DNA of 64,000 nt from Nitrospirillum amazonense (GTDB lineage Bacteria; Pseudomonadota; Alphaproteobacteria; Azospirillales; Azospirillaceae), in assembly GCF_007828035.1 (NCBI RefSeq), contig NZ_VITV01000001.1, positions 868,001 to 932,000 on the forward strand, in the 5' to 3' direction. The notes under the pieces are model-generated. The model did not search any database. It saw only the letters and a program-made list of their open reading frames with translations, and was not told where the DNA came from. This document shows, piece by piece, positions 26,604 to 36,924 of this stretch (its first letter is position 1; each line of letters opens with the position of its first letter). A program made the translations under genes and the position numbers.

Positions 26604-27764
26604 TCAGCGGCCGCCCTTGGCGTCCCGGATCATGTTGCGGGCAATGACCAGCTGCTGGATCTGGCTGGTGCCCTCATAGATGCGGAACAGGCGGACGTCG
26701 CGGTAGAAGCGTTCCACCCCGTATTCGGCCATATAACCGGCGCCGCCGTGGATCTGCACGGCGCGGTCGGCCACGCGCCCCACCATCTCCGAACAGAACA
26801 GCTTGGTGCAGGCGGCCTCCGTGCCCACATCGCGGCCGGCGTCGCGCTGGCGGGCGGTCTCCAGCACCATGCAGCGGGCGGCGTAGGCTTCCGTCCGGCT
26901 GTCGGCCAGCATGGCCTGCACCAGCTGGAACTCGGCGATGGGCTGGCCGAACTGCTGGCGGTCCAGGGCGTAGGCCAGGCTGTCGCGGATCAGGCGTTCC
27001 GCCACGCCCACGCAGACGGCGCCGATGTGCAGGCGCCCCCGGTCCAGCACCTTCATGGCGGTGCGGAAGCCCTGGCCCTCGCGCCCGCCGATGATGTTGG
27101 CCGCCGGCACCCGCGCGTCCTGGAACACCACGTCGGCGGTGTGGCTGCCCTTCTGCCCCATCTTGCGGTCCGCCGGGCCGACGCTGACGCCGGGCGTGCC
27201 CGCCTCCACTAGGAAGGCGGTGACGCCCTTGGCGTCGCGGCTGGCGGGGTCGGTGCGGGCGAACACGGTGAACAGGCCGGCATGCGGCGCGTTGGTGATG
27301 AAGCGCTTGGTGCCGTTCAGTACATAGTGGTCGCCGTCGCGCCGGGCGCTGGTGCGCAAGCTGCCGGCATCCGATCCCGCCTCCGGCTCCGTCAGGGCGA
27401 AGGCGCTGATGATCTCGCCGGTGGCCAGCTTGGGCAGGTAGTGCCGCTTCTGCGCCTCCGTCCCGTCGATGACCAGCCCTTGCGAGCCGATGCCGTTGTT
27501 GGTGCCGATGAGGGAGCGGAAGGCTGGCGAGGTCTGGCCCAGTTCGAAGGCTACCTGCACCTCTTCCGCCATGGTCAGGCCCAGGCCGCCATACTCATCG
27601 GGTATGGACAGGCCGAACAGGCCCAGATTCCGCATTTCATCCACGATGTGCGGTGGAATGGCGTCATCTTCCGCCACCTGGTGTTCCAGCGGCACCAGCC
27701 GGTCGCGCACGAAGCGGGCCACGGTGTCCAGCAGCTGGTTCAGCGTCTCTTGATCCAAGGCCAT
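26604..27764 (-). CDS. acyl-CoA dehydrogenase, short form
   Basis: A 386-aa FAD acyl-CoA dehydrogenase of the classic mitochondrial-type length. ATG 27764 gives MALDQETLNQLLDTV. Motifs are FALTEPEAGSDAGSLRTSA for FAD and substrate, RFITNAPHAGLFTVFART, and the C-terminal RDVRLFRIYEGTSQIQQLVIARN, with the catalytic Glu in YEGT. It starts 11 bp after the FadJ-like stop, so the two form an operon that performs the first three steps of beta-oxidation except for the thiolase, which is not in the window. Confidence 0.92.
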   Translation of the reverse strand: MALDQETLNQLLDTVARFVRDRLVPLEHQVAEDDAIPPHIVDEMRNLGLFGLSIPDEYGGLGLTMAEEVQVAFELGQTSPAFRSLIGTNNGIGSQGLVIDGTEAQKRHYLPKLATGEIISAFALTEPEAGSDAGSLRTSARRDGDHYVLNGTKRFITNAPHAGLFTVFARTDPASRDAKGVTAFLVEAGTPGVSVGPADRKMGQKGSHTADVVFQDARVPAANIIGGREGQGFRTAMKVLDRGRLHIGAVCVGVAERLIRDSLAYALDRQQFGQPIAEFQLVQAMLADSRTEAYAARCMVLETARQRDAGRDVGTEAACTKLFCSEMVGRVADRAVQIHGGAGYMAEYGVERFYRDVRLFRIYEGTSQIQQLVIARNMIRDAKGGR

Positions 27765-27775
27765 ACGGTCGCCCC

Positions 27776-29899
<2,124 letters not shown>

Positions 29900-29983
29900 G
29901 GTGCTCTCCCTCCCTCAAGGCGCCTGGTTGGGTCGGCGCCATCCGGCAGGACAGTATCAAAGCGCCGACGCATTGCAATGTCT

Positions 29984-30000
29984 GCGGAATATAATTCTGC
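29984..30000. promoter_or_regulatory. imperfect palindrome upstream of fadJ operon
   Basis: GCGGAAT-ATA-ATTCTGC is a 17-bp near-palindrome (one mismatch) in the AT-rich upstream region of fadJ; a partial direct repeat, CGGAATTTAT, follows at about 30005-30014. The spacing and AT core fit a TetR- or FadR/PsrA-type repressor site, but no such regulator is encoded next to it. Confidence 0.4.
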
Positions 30001-30085
30001 ATAACGGAATTTATGGTGCGCTGCGCGGGATTATGACGCCTTGGCCCTCTCAATCTGCCCAGGGCGCCGGTCCCTGTCGGTCGGA

Positions 30086-30769
30086 TCAGGTCGGATTGGA
30101 AAAGGGCTTCGCCGTGGCTTTTGGGGGGACGGCCGGAGGGACCGTTTGCGGGGCCGTGGCCTCGGGTGGTGGAGTGTCGTCCTGCCAGGCCACCCAGAAG
30201 CGGACCGTGCTCCGCCGCCGCGTTTCAGCCCGCTTGTTCATGAGGGTCAAGGTCAGGATTCGGGTGCCGCTCTCCAGCGTGCCGCTGTACTCGCTGCCCG
30301 TGTACATGCTGTCGGCGATGAAGGTGGCGACCCCGTCGCCGCAGACATAGCGGGCGCATTCGCCCATGGGCGCCCCATCCTGTGAGATGCCGCAATAAAC
30401 GGCGACGACCTGGGCTGTCCCGGGCAGCTCCACGAACAGGTTCTCTTCCCCTCCCGGGCGGATGGTGGCCCGTGTCTGCGCCTCCGTCACCCGCACCCCG
30501 GGGGCGCCCAGGTCCCGCGCCATGCGGTTCCCGCCCTGGTAATCGTTCCAGGCCTGGCAGAAGGGATAGTCCACGACGTTGGCGCCCCGGAAATAACCGG
30601 GGTTGGTGGGTAACCCCGCCTGCCGCCACCAGGGGTCCGGTATCGAGGCCGTCATCAGGCCATAGACCAGGCTGACGGACAGTGCGGCCGAAATCAGGGA
30701 TACCAGCAGCCGGCTCATGAGTGCGACGGGGAACGGCATCTGGGCCTCAAGCGACAAATTCGCGTGCAT
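30086..30769 (-). CDS. uncharacterised membrane-anchored protein, PadR-operon paralogue A
   Basis: A 227-aa protein with one membrane segment (MSRLLVSLISAALSVSLVYG) and a large soluble, presumably periplasmic, domain. It shares a distinctive pattern with the next gene: PWWRQAGLPTNPGYFRGANV, then DYPFCQAWNDYQGGNRMARD, LGAPGVRVTEAQTRATIR and VAVYCGIS, ending in a Pro/Ala tail. Four conserved Cys (in CQAW, YCGIS and a GECARYVCG pair) suggest disulphides. I know no family with this pattern. It is 82 bp downstream of its paralogue and preceded by an ACAATGTA box. Confidence 0.6.
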   Translation of the reverse strand: MHANLSLEAQMPFPVALMSRLLVSLISAALSVSLVYGLMTASIPDPWWRQAGLPTNPGYFRGANVVDYPFCQAWNDYQGGNRMARDLGAPGVRVTEAQTRATIRPGGEENLFVELPGTAQVVAVYCGISQDGAPMGECARYVCGDGVATFIADSMYTGSEYSGTLESGTRILTLTLMNKRAETRRRSTVRFWVAWQDDTPPPEATAPQTVPPAVPPKATAKPFSNPT

Positions 30770-30793
30770 GGCTGCTGCTTCCTTAATTTATTG

Positions 30794-30802
30794 CACAATG
30801 TA
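30794..30802 (-). promoter_or_regulatory. TACAATGTA-like box upstream of paralogue A (candidate PadR site)
   Basis: CACAATGTA at 30794-30802 matches 8 of 9 positions of the perfect palindrome TACAATGTA at 32014-32022, upstream of the PadR gene. Both lie about 25-35 bp before a start codon in AT-rich surroundings. A shared PadR operator is the simplest reading. Confidence 0.4.
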
Positions 30803-30851
30803 GAGGAAATTGGCGCGATCCTTCAGGAGGGCGACGGGGGAGGGCGGGAAT

Positions 30852-31652
30852 TCAGGGGCCGGTGGTGCCGTCGTCGCGCCAGCCTATCCAGAAATGGCCG
30901 GTGACGCTGTCTTCGGGGCCGGCGGAGCGGGTGGACATGGCCAAGGTCAGGACACGGCCTTCCACGTAGGCGCTATCCTCGACGAAAGCCGAGACACCGG
31001 TACCGCAGCCGCCGCGGGAACACTCTTCGACAGTGGTTTTCACCGCACCCGGTCGGGTGATGCCGCAGTAGATGGCGGTCACCTTGGCCGCCTGGGGCAA
31101 CAGGACGGCCAGATCCTGTTCCGCGCCCTGGCGCACCGCGCCCCGGGTGGTGACCTCGGTCACGTGGACGCCGGGGCCGTGCAGGTCACGCGCCAGGCGG
31201 CTTCGGCCCTGATAGTCGGTCCAGGCCTGGCAGACGGGATAATCGGGCTGGTTGAAGCCCCGGAACTGGCCGGGATAGCTGGGCATGCCGGCGCGTATCC
31301 ACCAGGGGACGGGCACCAGCACCGACATCATGGCGCAGCAGACGGTGAAGGCCACGGCGATCGTGGCAAGCGATTGCAGCAGCCGGCCCCGGTCCAGGAA
31401 GCGCAGCAGCACCAAGTTTTCCAGCCGCCGGCTGGCGATGGCCAGGATGCTTGAGGCGATGTCGCGGCGATAACGGTTCAGGGCGGCATCCGGCCCCAGG
31501 GCCGCCAAGGCGTTGACGTAGGATTCCTCCAGGTCGCCCATGCGATCCTCCACCTCCTCGGGGGTGGCCACCAGCATCAGGCAAAGGCGGGGGAACAGGG
31601 GCAGGACGGTTGGGGTGACGACGGCGATGCTGTTTTCGGACGGCGTCGTCAT
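30852..31652 (-). CDS. uncharacterised membrane-anchored protein, PadR-operon paralogue B
   Basis: A 266-aa protein. The N-terminal ~90 residues are cytoplasmic and resemble the helical permease-prefix region often encoded next to PadR regulators: PEEVEDRMGDLEESYVNALAA then RYRRDIASSILAIASRRLENL. A membrane segment (LQSLATIAVAFTVCCAMMSVLV) is followed by the paralogous periplasmic domain: PWWIRAGMPSYPGQFRGFNQPDYPVC-type residues, DYQGRSRLARDLHGPGVHVTE and IYCGITRPG. Paralogue A lacks the N-terminal cytoplasmic domain. Start is 4 bp after the PadR stop, so PadR and this protein are co-translated. Confidence 0.65.
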   Translation of the reverse strand: MTTPSENSIAVVTPTVLPLFPRLCLMLVATPEEVEDRMGDLEESYVNALAALGPDAALNRYRRDIASSILAIASRRLENLVLLRFLDRGRLLQSLATIAVAFTVCCAMMSVLVPVPWWIRAGMPSYPGQFRGFNQPDYPVCQAWTDYQGRSRLARDLHGPGVHVTEVTTRGAVRQGAEQDLAVLLPQAAKVTAIYCGITRPGAVKTTVEECSRGGCGTGVSAFVEDSAYVEGRVLTLAMSTRSAGPEDSVTGHFWIGWRDDGTTGP

Positions 31653-31655
31653 GGT

Positions 31656-31985
31656 TCAGACCCCCTTGCCCGCCAGATCCAGTCCGAATTCCAACTCGTG
31701 GCGGGTGTTGACGGCGTGATCCAGCGCCTGACGCCCCTCGCCGGTCAGCTTGAAATAGCGCTTGGCCCGGCCGCCGCGCGTCGGCGTCGGCTCACCCAGG
31801 TAGGATTCCAGCAACTCCTTGGCCGATAGGCGGTCCAGGGTGGTATAGACGGCGCCCAGCGTATGCTCCCGCCGGGTGCGGCGGCTCAGCTCATCACGGA
31901 TGGCCACGCCGTAGGCGCCGTCGCCCAGCGCCAGGATGACCATCATCACCGCCTGTTCCAGTGTGCCTAATGTGTTCCTGCCCAT
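31656..31985 (-). CDS. PadR-family transcriptional regulator
   Basis: A 109-aa winged-helix repressor: LGTLEQAVMMVILALGDGAYGVAIRDELSRRT (helix-turn) and EHTLGAVYTTLDRLSAKELLESYL are classic PadR, followed by the wing GGRAKRYFKLTGEGRQALDH. The ATG at 31985 is chosen over a TTG at 32006 because only the former gives a normal PadR N-terminus. It is first in an operon with paralogue B, probably autoregulated through the palindrome just upstream. Confidence 0.9.
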   Translation of the reverse strand: MGRNTLGTLEQAVMMVILALGDGAYGVAIRDELSRRTRREHTLGAVYTTLDRLSAKELLESYLGEPTPTRGGRAKRYFKLTGEGRQALDHAVNTRHELEFGLDLAGKGV

Positions 31986-32013
31986 CACGCCCCGCCCGGC
32001 TTTCAATTTCTTC

Positions 32014-32022
32014 TACAATGTA
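32014..32022 (-). promoter_or_regulatory. perfect palindrome TACAATGTA upstream of padR-type gene
   Basis: TACA-A-TGTA is a perfect odd palindrome 28 bp upstream of the PadR start, overlapping AT-rich promoter sequence (TGTATATTCG). PadR regulators commonly repress their own gene from such sites. A near-copy precedes paralogue A. Confidence 0.45.
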
Positions 32023-32072
32023 TATTCGACAGGCGCAGGGCGTCAATGGGACTGGCCAGGGCAGGAGGGGAC

Positions 32073-32897
32073 TCAAACCGCCCGGCCGACCAGGGCCACG
32101 CGGTTGGCCAGTTCTACCAGGCGGGGACCCAGTTCCTTTTCCAGCCGCTCGGGCGTCAGAATGTAGGATGGGCCGCCGCAGTTGAACGCCAAGGGCGGCT
32201 GGCCCGGTTGGGTGGGACGCAGGGGCACGGCGACGGAATTCACGCCCTGCACCCATTCGCCGACGTTCAGGCAAAAGCCGCGTGCCCGGATTTCGTCGGC
32301 GGAGCGCAGGATGCCCCGCTCCACCATGGGCCAGAACTCCTCGCCCGCCCGTTGGCGCAGGCGTTCCATCAGCTGGGCCCGGGTGGGCTGGTCCAGGGCC
32401 GCCAGATAGGCGCGGCCGATGCTGGATCGGCCCAAGGACAGGCGCGACCCGACATCCTGCTGCAGGCTGACCATGCCGGGCGCCCGGGCGCAGGCGATGT
32501 AGACCATGCTGAGGTCGTCGCGGCCGGCCAGGGCGGTCAGCACGCCGTCGCCGGCGTGGTCGGCCAAGGCCTGCAGGTAGGGCTGCGCCGTTTCCCGAAT
32601 CTTCAGCCCGCCCAGGCAGGCATAGCCCAGGCCCAGCACGGCCACACCCATGCGGTATTTGCCGCTGTCGGGCAGGTAATCCAGATAGCCCAGCTTGGCC
32701 AGGGTGTAGGTCAGGCGCGACACCGTGGCCTTGGGCAGGCCGCAGCGCTGCGCCAGGTCGGCATTGCCCAGGGGGCCGTCGGTGGGCTCGAAACAGCGCA
32801 GGATGTCCAGGCCGCGCGACAGCGCCGTGACGAACTGCCGGTCCCCGCCGGCCTCGTCACCCATGTCTTCCATGACCGGACTGCTGCGCTTCTTCAA
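32073..32897 (-). CDS. IclR-family transcriptional regulator
   Basis: A ~274-aa regulator: N-terminal winged helix (FVTALSRGLDILRCFEPTDG, then NADLAQRCGLPKATVSRLTY with the recognition helix) and the C-terminal effector domain (GRSSIGRAYLAALDQPTRAQL, GFCLNVGEWVQGVNSVAVPL). The start is set by ribosome site: TTG at 32897 follows GGGGAGGG at 5 nt; an alternative ATG is at 32873. A longer open frame upstream is not coding. IclR proteins control aromatic or carboxylic acid catabolism, but no catabolic operon adjoins it. It follows the small membrane-protein gene by 41 bp. Confidence 0.88.
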   Translation of the reverse strand: MKKRSSPVMEDMGDEAGGDRQFVTALSRGLDILRCFEPTDGPLGNADLAQRCGLPKATVSRLTYTLAKLGYLDYLPDSGKYRMGVAVLGLGYACLGGLKIRETAQPYLQALADHAGDGVLTALAGRDDLSMVYIACARAPGMVSLQQDVGSRLSLGRSSIGRAYLAALDQPTRAQLMERLRQRAGEEFWPMVERGILRSADEIRARGFCLNVGEWVQGVNSVAVPLRPTQPGQPPLAFNCGGPSYILTPERLEKELGPRLVELANRVALVGRAV

Positions 32898-32938
32898 GGC
32901 ATCCCTCCCCAGGGTGGCAATACGCGCCCCAGGACTGA

Positions 32939-33235
32939 TTATACGTCTCCGCCACCGGAGGAAACGGCGAACGACTTTTCGATGAAGCGGAAATAGCGGT
33001 GCAGCACGCCCCCGAAAAAGGCGATCAGCAGCAGAAGGCGGATGCTTTCCCACGATGCCGGCGGCAGGCCCAGCCAAGCCAGAACGCCACGGTCCGCCAT
33101 CCGAGGGGCCAGCCCCCAGAACTCCGCCAGGTTCAGGACCAGAAGGATGCCGACAACGGGCATGAGCAGGACGATGAAGGCCCGTCCTTTCCTCACGCGC
33201 GCCATGGCGCCGGATGACAACGCGGCATCGTGCAT
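32939..33235 (-). CDS. small two-helix membrane protein
   Basis: About 98 aa, with two hydrophobic segments (FIVLLMPVVGILLVLNL and SIRLLLLIAFFGGVLHRYF) joined by a short loop containing LAWLGLPPASWES. The start is uncertain (ATG 33235 or 33205; neither has a good ribosome site). A decayed relative with the same loop motif WLGLPP lies 160 bp upstream. No family is recognised. Confidence 0.45.
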   Translation of the reverse strand: MHDAALSSGAMARVRKGRAFIVLLMPVVGILLVLNLAEFWGLAPRMADRGVLAWLGLPPASWESIRLLLLIAFFGGVLHRYFRFIEKSFAVSSGGGDV

Positions 33236-33395
33236 AGGAGATGGCCCGGTCCGGAGACCGCGCGCCACCGTTTGGCCGGCGGTCGCGCGAAGGCCGCAGT
33301 CTCTGATGACCACGGTGTCATTGCAACCGGAAGAAGAGGGGCTATGCGATGGGTCAGGCTTCGTCCCCGAGGGCCACGCCCAGGTTGGTCGACGC

Positions 33396-33602
33396 CTATT
33401 CCAGGCGAAAGAACTTCGGGAGCCAAATGGCGGCGCCGTGGAGTATCAATCCGGCGCAGGCCATTATCGAGAGTATGCTGATGGACCGCCCATTGGCAGG
33501 TGGAAGGCCCAGCCAGTCCATTATGGACTTTCCGCCCAATCCGGCGGCGCTCACCAAATTTATATCAAGAGCAGGCCGATTAGGGCCGTTATGACCGCGC
33601 AT
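33396..33602 (-). pseudogene. frameshifted copy of the small membrane protein
   Basis: The frame ends IMDWLGLPPANGRSISILSI and a hydrophobic helix, parallel to the gene at 32939-33235. The matching first helix (VITALIGLLLI) is present but in another frame, about 45 codons upstream of the shared motif, ending at a stop. A single-base indel around 33560-33570 would explain this. It is therefore probably a broken paralogue; alternatively a short protein that starts after the frameshift. Confidence 0.4.
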
Positions 33603-33623
33603 CGTCTGACGAGAGGGGATCGA

Positions 33624-34136
33624 ATGCAACCAGCGCTCTATTGGATCGCCTCCGGTGACCCGCCTTGGATAGGCCGGCTGGCCATTATGGCCAGGCCCCG
33701 GGCGGGCGACTGGCTGGAGGATGAGGTCGCTGCATGGCACGCCGCCGGGGTCAACGAAGTGATCAGCCTGCTGGAACCGGCGGAGGTCAGCGAACTGGGC
33801 CTTATGAGCGAGGAAGCTCTGTGCCGGGGGCTGGGGATGGCTTTCACCAGCCTTCCCATTCCAGACCGGGGGGTGCCGGATTCGCGGCGCCAGGTGGCCT
33901 CCCTGGCGCGGCGCCTTTCCCGGGACGTGGCGGCAGGCCTATCGGTCGCCGTGCATTGTCGGGCGGGTATCGGCCGGTCGTCACTGCTGGCGGCTTGCGT
34001 GATGGCCAGTACCGGCCTGGATGCATCGGCGGCGTTCGCCCGCATCGCCCAGGCGCGGGGCGTGCCCGTCCCGGACACGGAAGGGCAGCGTGCCTGGGTG
34101 CAATCCTTCGCCGAGGCGCTGCCCTTGCTGGTCTGA
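33624..34136 (+). CDS. dual-specificity / tyrosine phosphatase-like protein
   Basis: A 170-aa protein with the PTP active-site loop VHCRAGIGRSS (H111, C112, R118) and a candidate general-acid Asp in LPIPDRGVPD (D81). The fold order (strand NEVISLLEPAE, helix, P-loop, helix ending in TEGQRAWVQSF) resembles small cyclin-dependent-kinase-inhibitor-3-like phosphatases. ATG 33624 follows GAGAGGGG with good spacing. It ends one base before the convergent aroA stop. The substrate may be a phosphoprotein, phosphoinositide or other ester; not decidable. Confidence 0.82.
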   Translation: MQPALYWIASGDPPWIGRLAIMARPRAGDWLEDEVAAWHAAGVNEVISLLEPAEVSELGLMSEEALCRGLGMAFTSLPIPDRGVPDSRRQVASLARRLSRDVAAGLSVAVHCRAGIGRSSLLAACVMASTGLDASAAFARIAQARGVPVPDTEGQRAWVQSFAEALPLLV

Positions 34137-34137
34137 C

Positions 34138-35403
34138 TCAGGCCTCGTCCCGAAGCTCCACGCCCAGGCTGGCCAACGCCTTCCAGTAACCCGGATAGGT
34201 CTTGGCGACGCAGCCGGGGTCCAGGATGGTGATGTCGCGGATCTTCAGGCCCGCCAGGGCGAAGCTCATGGCGATGCGGTGGTCGGCGTAGGTCTCGACG
34301 CGGGTGGGCAGGCTCTGGCCCGCCAGGCCGGGGTCGCTGGCCACAGCCAAGTCGTCGCCCTCCTCGACCGCCAGGCCAGGGCGGATGCGCGACAGTTCCG
34401 TCGCCAATGCCGCCACGCGGTCGCATTCCTTCACCCGCAGGTTGGCGATGCCGGTGAAGCGCACGGGCGTGGTGTTGAAGGCCGCCAGCACGGCCAGGGT
34501 GGGGATGGCGTCCTGCATCTGCGACCCGTCGATGACGGCCGGCAGGTGCGGAAACAGGCGAATGAAATCGTAGGCGCGAGCGTCCGGCTGGGTGAAGGCG
34601 TCGGCCGGGGTGCCCAGGTCGATGGCGCCACTGGTCAGGGCCTCGGCCGCCCACAGATAGGTCGCGGCGGAGGCGTCCGGCTCCACCGCGAAGTCGGCGG
34701 CCTGGTAGCCGGTGGCGGCGACGGTCCAGACGGTGTCGCTGGGGTGGGTGACCCGGGCGCCGAAGGCGGCCATGGCGGCGGTGGTGAGATCGACATAGCC
34801 CTTGGCGCCGATGTCGGCACCGGTCAGCACCACGTCGGTGGGCTGGGACCCCAAGGCACCCATCATGAGCAGGGCAGAAACATATTGGCTGGACAGCCCG
34901 CCATCGATCTCCACCCGGCCGCCAGCGAATCCGCCAGCATGGCCGCGCACAGTTACGGGCGGGCAGCCCGTGGGGGCGTCAATATCCACGCCCAGGGTCT
35001 TGAGGGCTGCCACCAGCGGGGCGATGGGGCGCTTGCGCATGTGCGCGTCGCCGTCCACCACCACGGTGCCGTCCACCGCCGCCGCCACGGCGGCCGTCAG
35101 GAAACGGGTGGCGGTGCCGGCGTTGCCCAGGAACAGCGGCTGGGCTGGGGCCTTCAACGCGCCGGTGCCATGGACGACGAAGGTGGTGTCATCGGGCTCA
35201 TCAACACCCACGCCCATGTCGCGCAGGGCCTGGGCCATGTAGCGGGTGTCGTCGCTTTTCAGGGCGCCCGTCAGCCGGCTGGTGCCAACCGCCAGGCCGG
35301 CCAGCAGCAGGGCGCGATTGGTGATGGACTTGGACCCCGGCGGCGCCACCCGGCCCTTCAGCGGACCCTGCGGCGGGATGATGGTTGTCGCGCCCGTACC
35401 CAT
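34138..35403 (-). CDS. aroA: 3-phosphoshikimate 1-carboxyvinyltransferase (EPSP synthase)
   Basis: Joins shikimate-3-phosphate and PEP in the shikimate pathway. 421 aa from ATG 35403, which follows AAGGAAAA. Conserved parts are PPGSKSITNRALLLA (Lys and Ser that bind PEP/S3P), LFLGNAGTATRFLTA, VDGDAHMRKRPI and NLRVKECDRVAAL (catalytic Glu and Asp/Arg area), plus ETYADHRIAMSFAL. In the GNAGTA region, the residue equivalent to the E. coli Pro101 is Phe (GTATRFL rather than GTAMRPL), a natural variation. It is downstream of purA. Confidence 0.95.
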   Translation of the reverse strand: MGTGATTIIPPQGPLKGRVAPPGSKSITNRALLLAGLAVGTSRLTGALKSDDTRYMAQALRDMGVGVDEPDDTTFVVHGTGALKAPAQPLFLGNAGTATRFLTAAVAAAVDGTVVVDGDAHMRKRPIAPLVAALKTLGVDIDAPTGCPPVTVRGHAGGFAGGRVEIDGGLSSQYVSALLMMGALGSQPTDVVLTGADIGAKGYVDLTTAAMAAFGARVTHPSDTVWTVAATGYQAADFAVEPDASAATYLWAAEALTSGAIDLGTPADAFTQPDARAYDFIRLFPHLPAVIDGSQMQDAIPTLAVLAAFNTTPVRFTGIANLRVKECDRVAALATELSRIRPGLAVEEGDDLAVASDPGLAGQSLPTRVETYADHRIAMSFALAGLKIRDITILDPGCVAKTYPGYWKALASLGVELRDEA

Positions 35404-35512
35404 TTTTTCCTTGTTCCTCAAGCGCCGGCGCGGCCATCCGGCCGCTTGGCTATCCTCGCTTTCCAGTCCGCTACGCTCCCCGGAAAGCTCCGGCGCCCGC
35501 CGTCGCGGGCTA

Positions 35513-35539
35513 CCGGCGGCGTGACCGCCACGCCGCCGG
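35513..35539 (-). terminator. strong 10-bp hairpin after purA
   Basis: CCGGCGGCGT (35513-35522) pairs with ACGCCGCCGG (35530-35539) around a 7-nt loop, 9 bp downstream of the purA stop in the direction of transcription. No T-run follows, so it may be a Rho-independent-like pause or an RNA-stability element. Confidence 0.5.
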
Positions 35540-35547
35540 GCTTATCC

Positions 35548-36840
35548 TCACCCCTGGAACGGATCCCGCATCAGGATGGTGTCGTCGCGCTCGGGGCTGG
35601 TGGACAGCAGGGTCACCGGGGCCTCGATCAGCTCCTCGATGCGGCGGATGTACTTGATGGCCGTGGCCGGCAGCTCGGCCCAGGACCGGGCGCCGTAGGT
35701 GCTTTCGGTCCAGCCCTGGAAGGTCTCGTAGATGGGCTCCACCTCGGCCTGGGCCGACTGGCCGGCGGGCAGGTGGTGGATGACCTCACCCTTGTAGCGA
35801 TAGCCGGTGCAGACCTTCAGTTCCTCGATGCCGTCCAGCACGTCCAGCTTGGTCAGGGCGATGCCGTCGATGCCGCCGACCTTCACCGCCTGGCGCACCA
35901 GCACGGCATCGAACCAGCCGCAGCGGCGCTTGCGGCCGGTGACCACGCCAAATTCCTTGCCCTTGGCGCCGATCAGCTCACCGATGTCGTCGAACAGCTC
36001 GGTGGGGAAGGGGCCGGAACCGACGCGGGTGGTGTAGGCCTTGGTGATGCCCAGCACGTGGCCGACGGCGCCGGGGCCCATGCCGCTGCCGGCGGCGGCG
36101 TTGCCCGACACGGTGTTGGATGAGGTCACGAAGGGATAGGTGCCGTGGTCCACGTCCAGCATGGCGCCCTGGGCGCCCTCGAACAGGATGCGCTTGCCCT
36201 GGGCGCGGGCCTCCTCCAGGCGCTGCCAGACGACGGCGCTGTAGGGCAGGATGCGCGGGGCGATCTCGCGCAACTGGGCCAGCAGCTCGGCCCGGTCGAT
36301 CTCGGGCGCGTTCAGGCCGCGCAGCAGGGCGTTGTGGTGGAACAGCAGCTGGTCGACCTTGTGCTCCAGCACGGCCTCGTCGGCCAGGTCGCACAGGCGG
36401 ATGGCGCGGCGGGCCACCTTGTCCTCATAGGCCGGGCCGATGCCGCGGCCGGTGGTGCCGATCTTGCCGGCGCCGCGCGCTTCCTCGCGCGCCTTGTCCA
36501 CCGCGCTGTGCAGCGGCAGGATCAGGGTGGCGTTCTCGGCCACGATCAGGCTTTCCGGGGTGATCTGCACGCCTTGGGCTGCGATGTTCTCGATCTCGCG
36601 CAGCAGGGCCCAGGGATCGACCACCACGCCGTTGCCGATGACCGACAGCTTGCCCGGGCGAACGACGCCGGAGGGCAGCAGCGACAGCTTGTAGGTGACG
36701 CCGTTGATGACCAGCGTGTGGCCGGCGTTGTGGCCGCCCTGGAAACGGACGATGACGTCGGCGCGGCTGGACAGCCAGTCGACGATCTTGCCCTTGCCTT
36801 CGTCACCCCACTGCGAGCCGACGACCGCGACATTGGCCAT
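35548..36840 (-). CDS. purA: adenylosuccinate synthetase
   Basis: GTP-dependent ligase forming adenylosuccinate from IMP and Asp in AMP synthesis. 430 aa from ATG 36840. The phosphate loop [16 protein letters not shown] is at the start; GPFPTELFD-type residues and [17 protein letters not shown], plus [17 protein letters not shown], confirm the family. It follows hisZ on the same strand, the usual alphaproteobacterial order. Confidence 0.97.
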   Translation of the reverse strand: MANVAVVGSQWGDEGKGKIVDWLSSRADVIVRFQGGHNAGHTLVINGVTYKLSLLPSGVVRPGKLSVIGNGVVVDPWALLREIENIAAQGVQITPESLIVAENATLILPLHSAVDKAREEARGAGKIGTTGRGIGPAYEDKVARRAIRLCDLADEAVLEHKVDQLLFHHNALLRGLNAPEIDRAELLAQLREIAPRILPYSAVVWQRLEEARAQGKRILFEGAQGAMLDVDHGTYPFVTSSNTVSGNAAAGSGMGPGAVGHVLGITKAYTTRVGSGPFPTELFDDIGELIGAKGKEFGVVTGRKRRCGWFDAVLVRQAVKVGGIDGIALTKLDVLDGIEELKVCTGYRYKGEVIHHLPAGQSAQAEVEPIYETFQGWTESTYGARSWAELPATAIKYIRRIEELIEAPVTLLSTSPERDDTILMRDPFQG

Positions 36841-36924
36841 GATGCTTCTCCCTCTAAAACGGCGCTCAATAGCAGGCGCGGGGCGGCGATGCGGCACCCG
36901 CAGGATTTCCAAACAGGTGGACGC

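Noticed and set aside
34021-36123. Long plus-strand frame over aroA and purA
   Set aside because: Antisense shadow of two well-supported genes; the predicted product has no motif and an unnatural composition.
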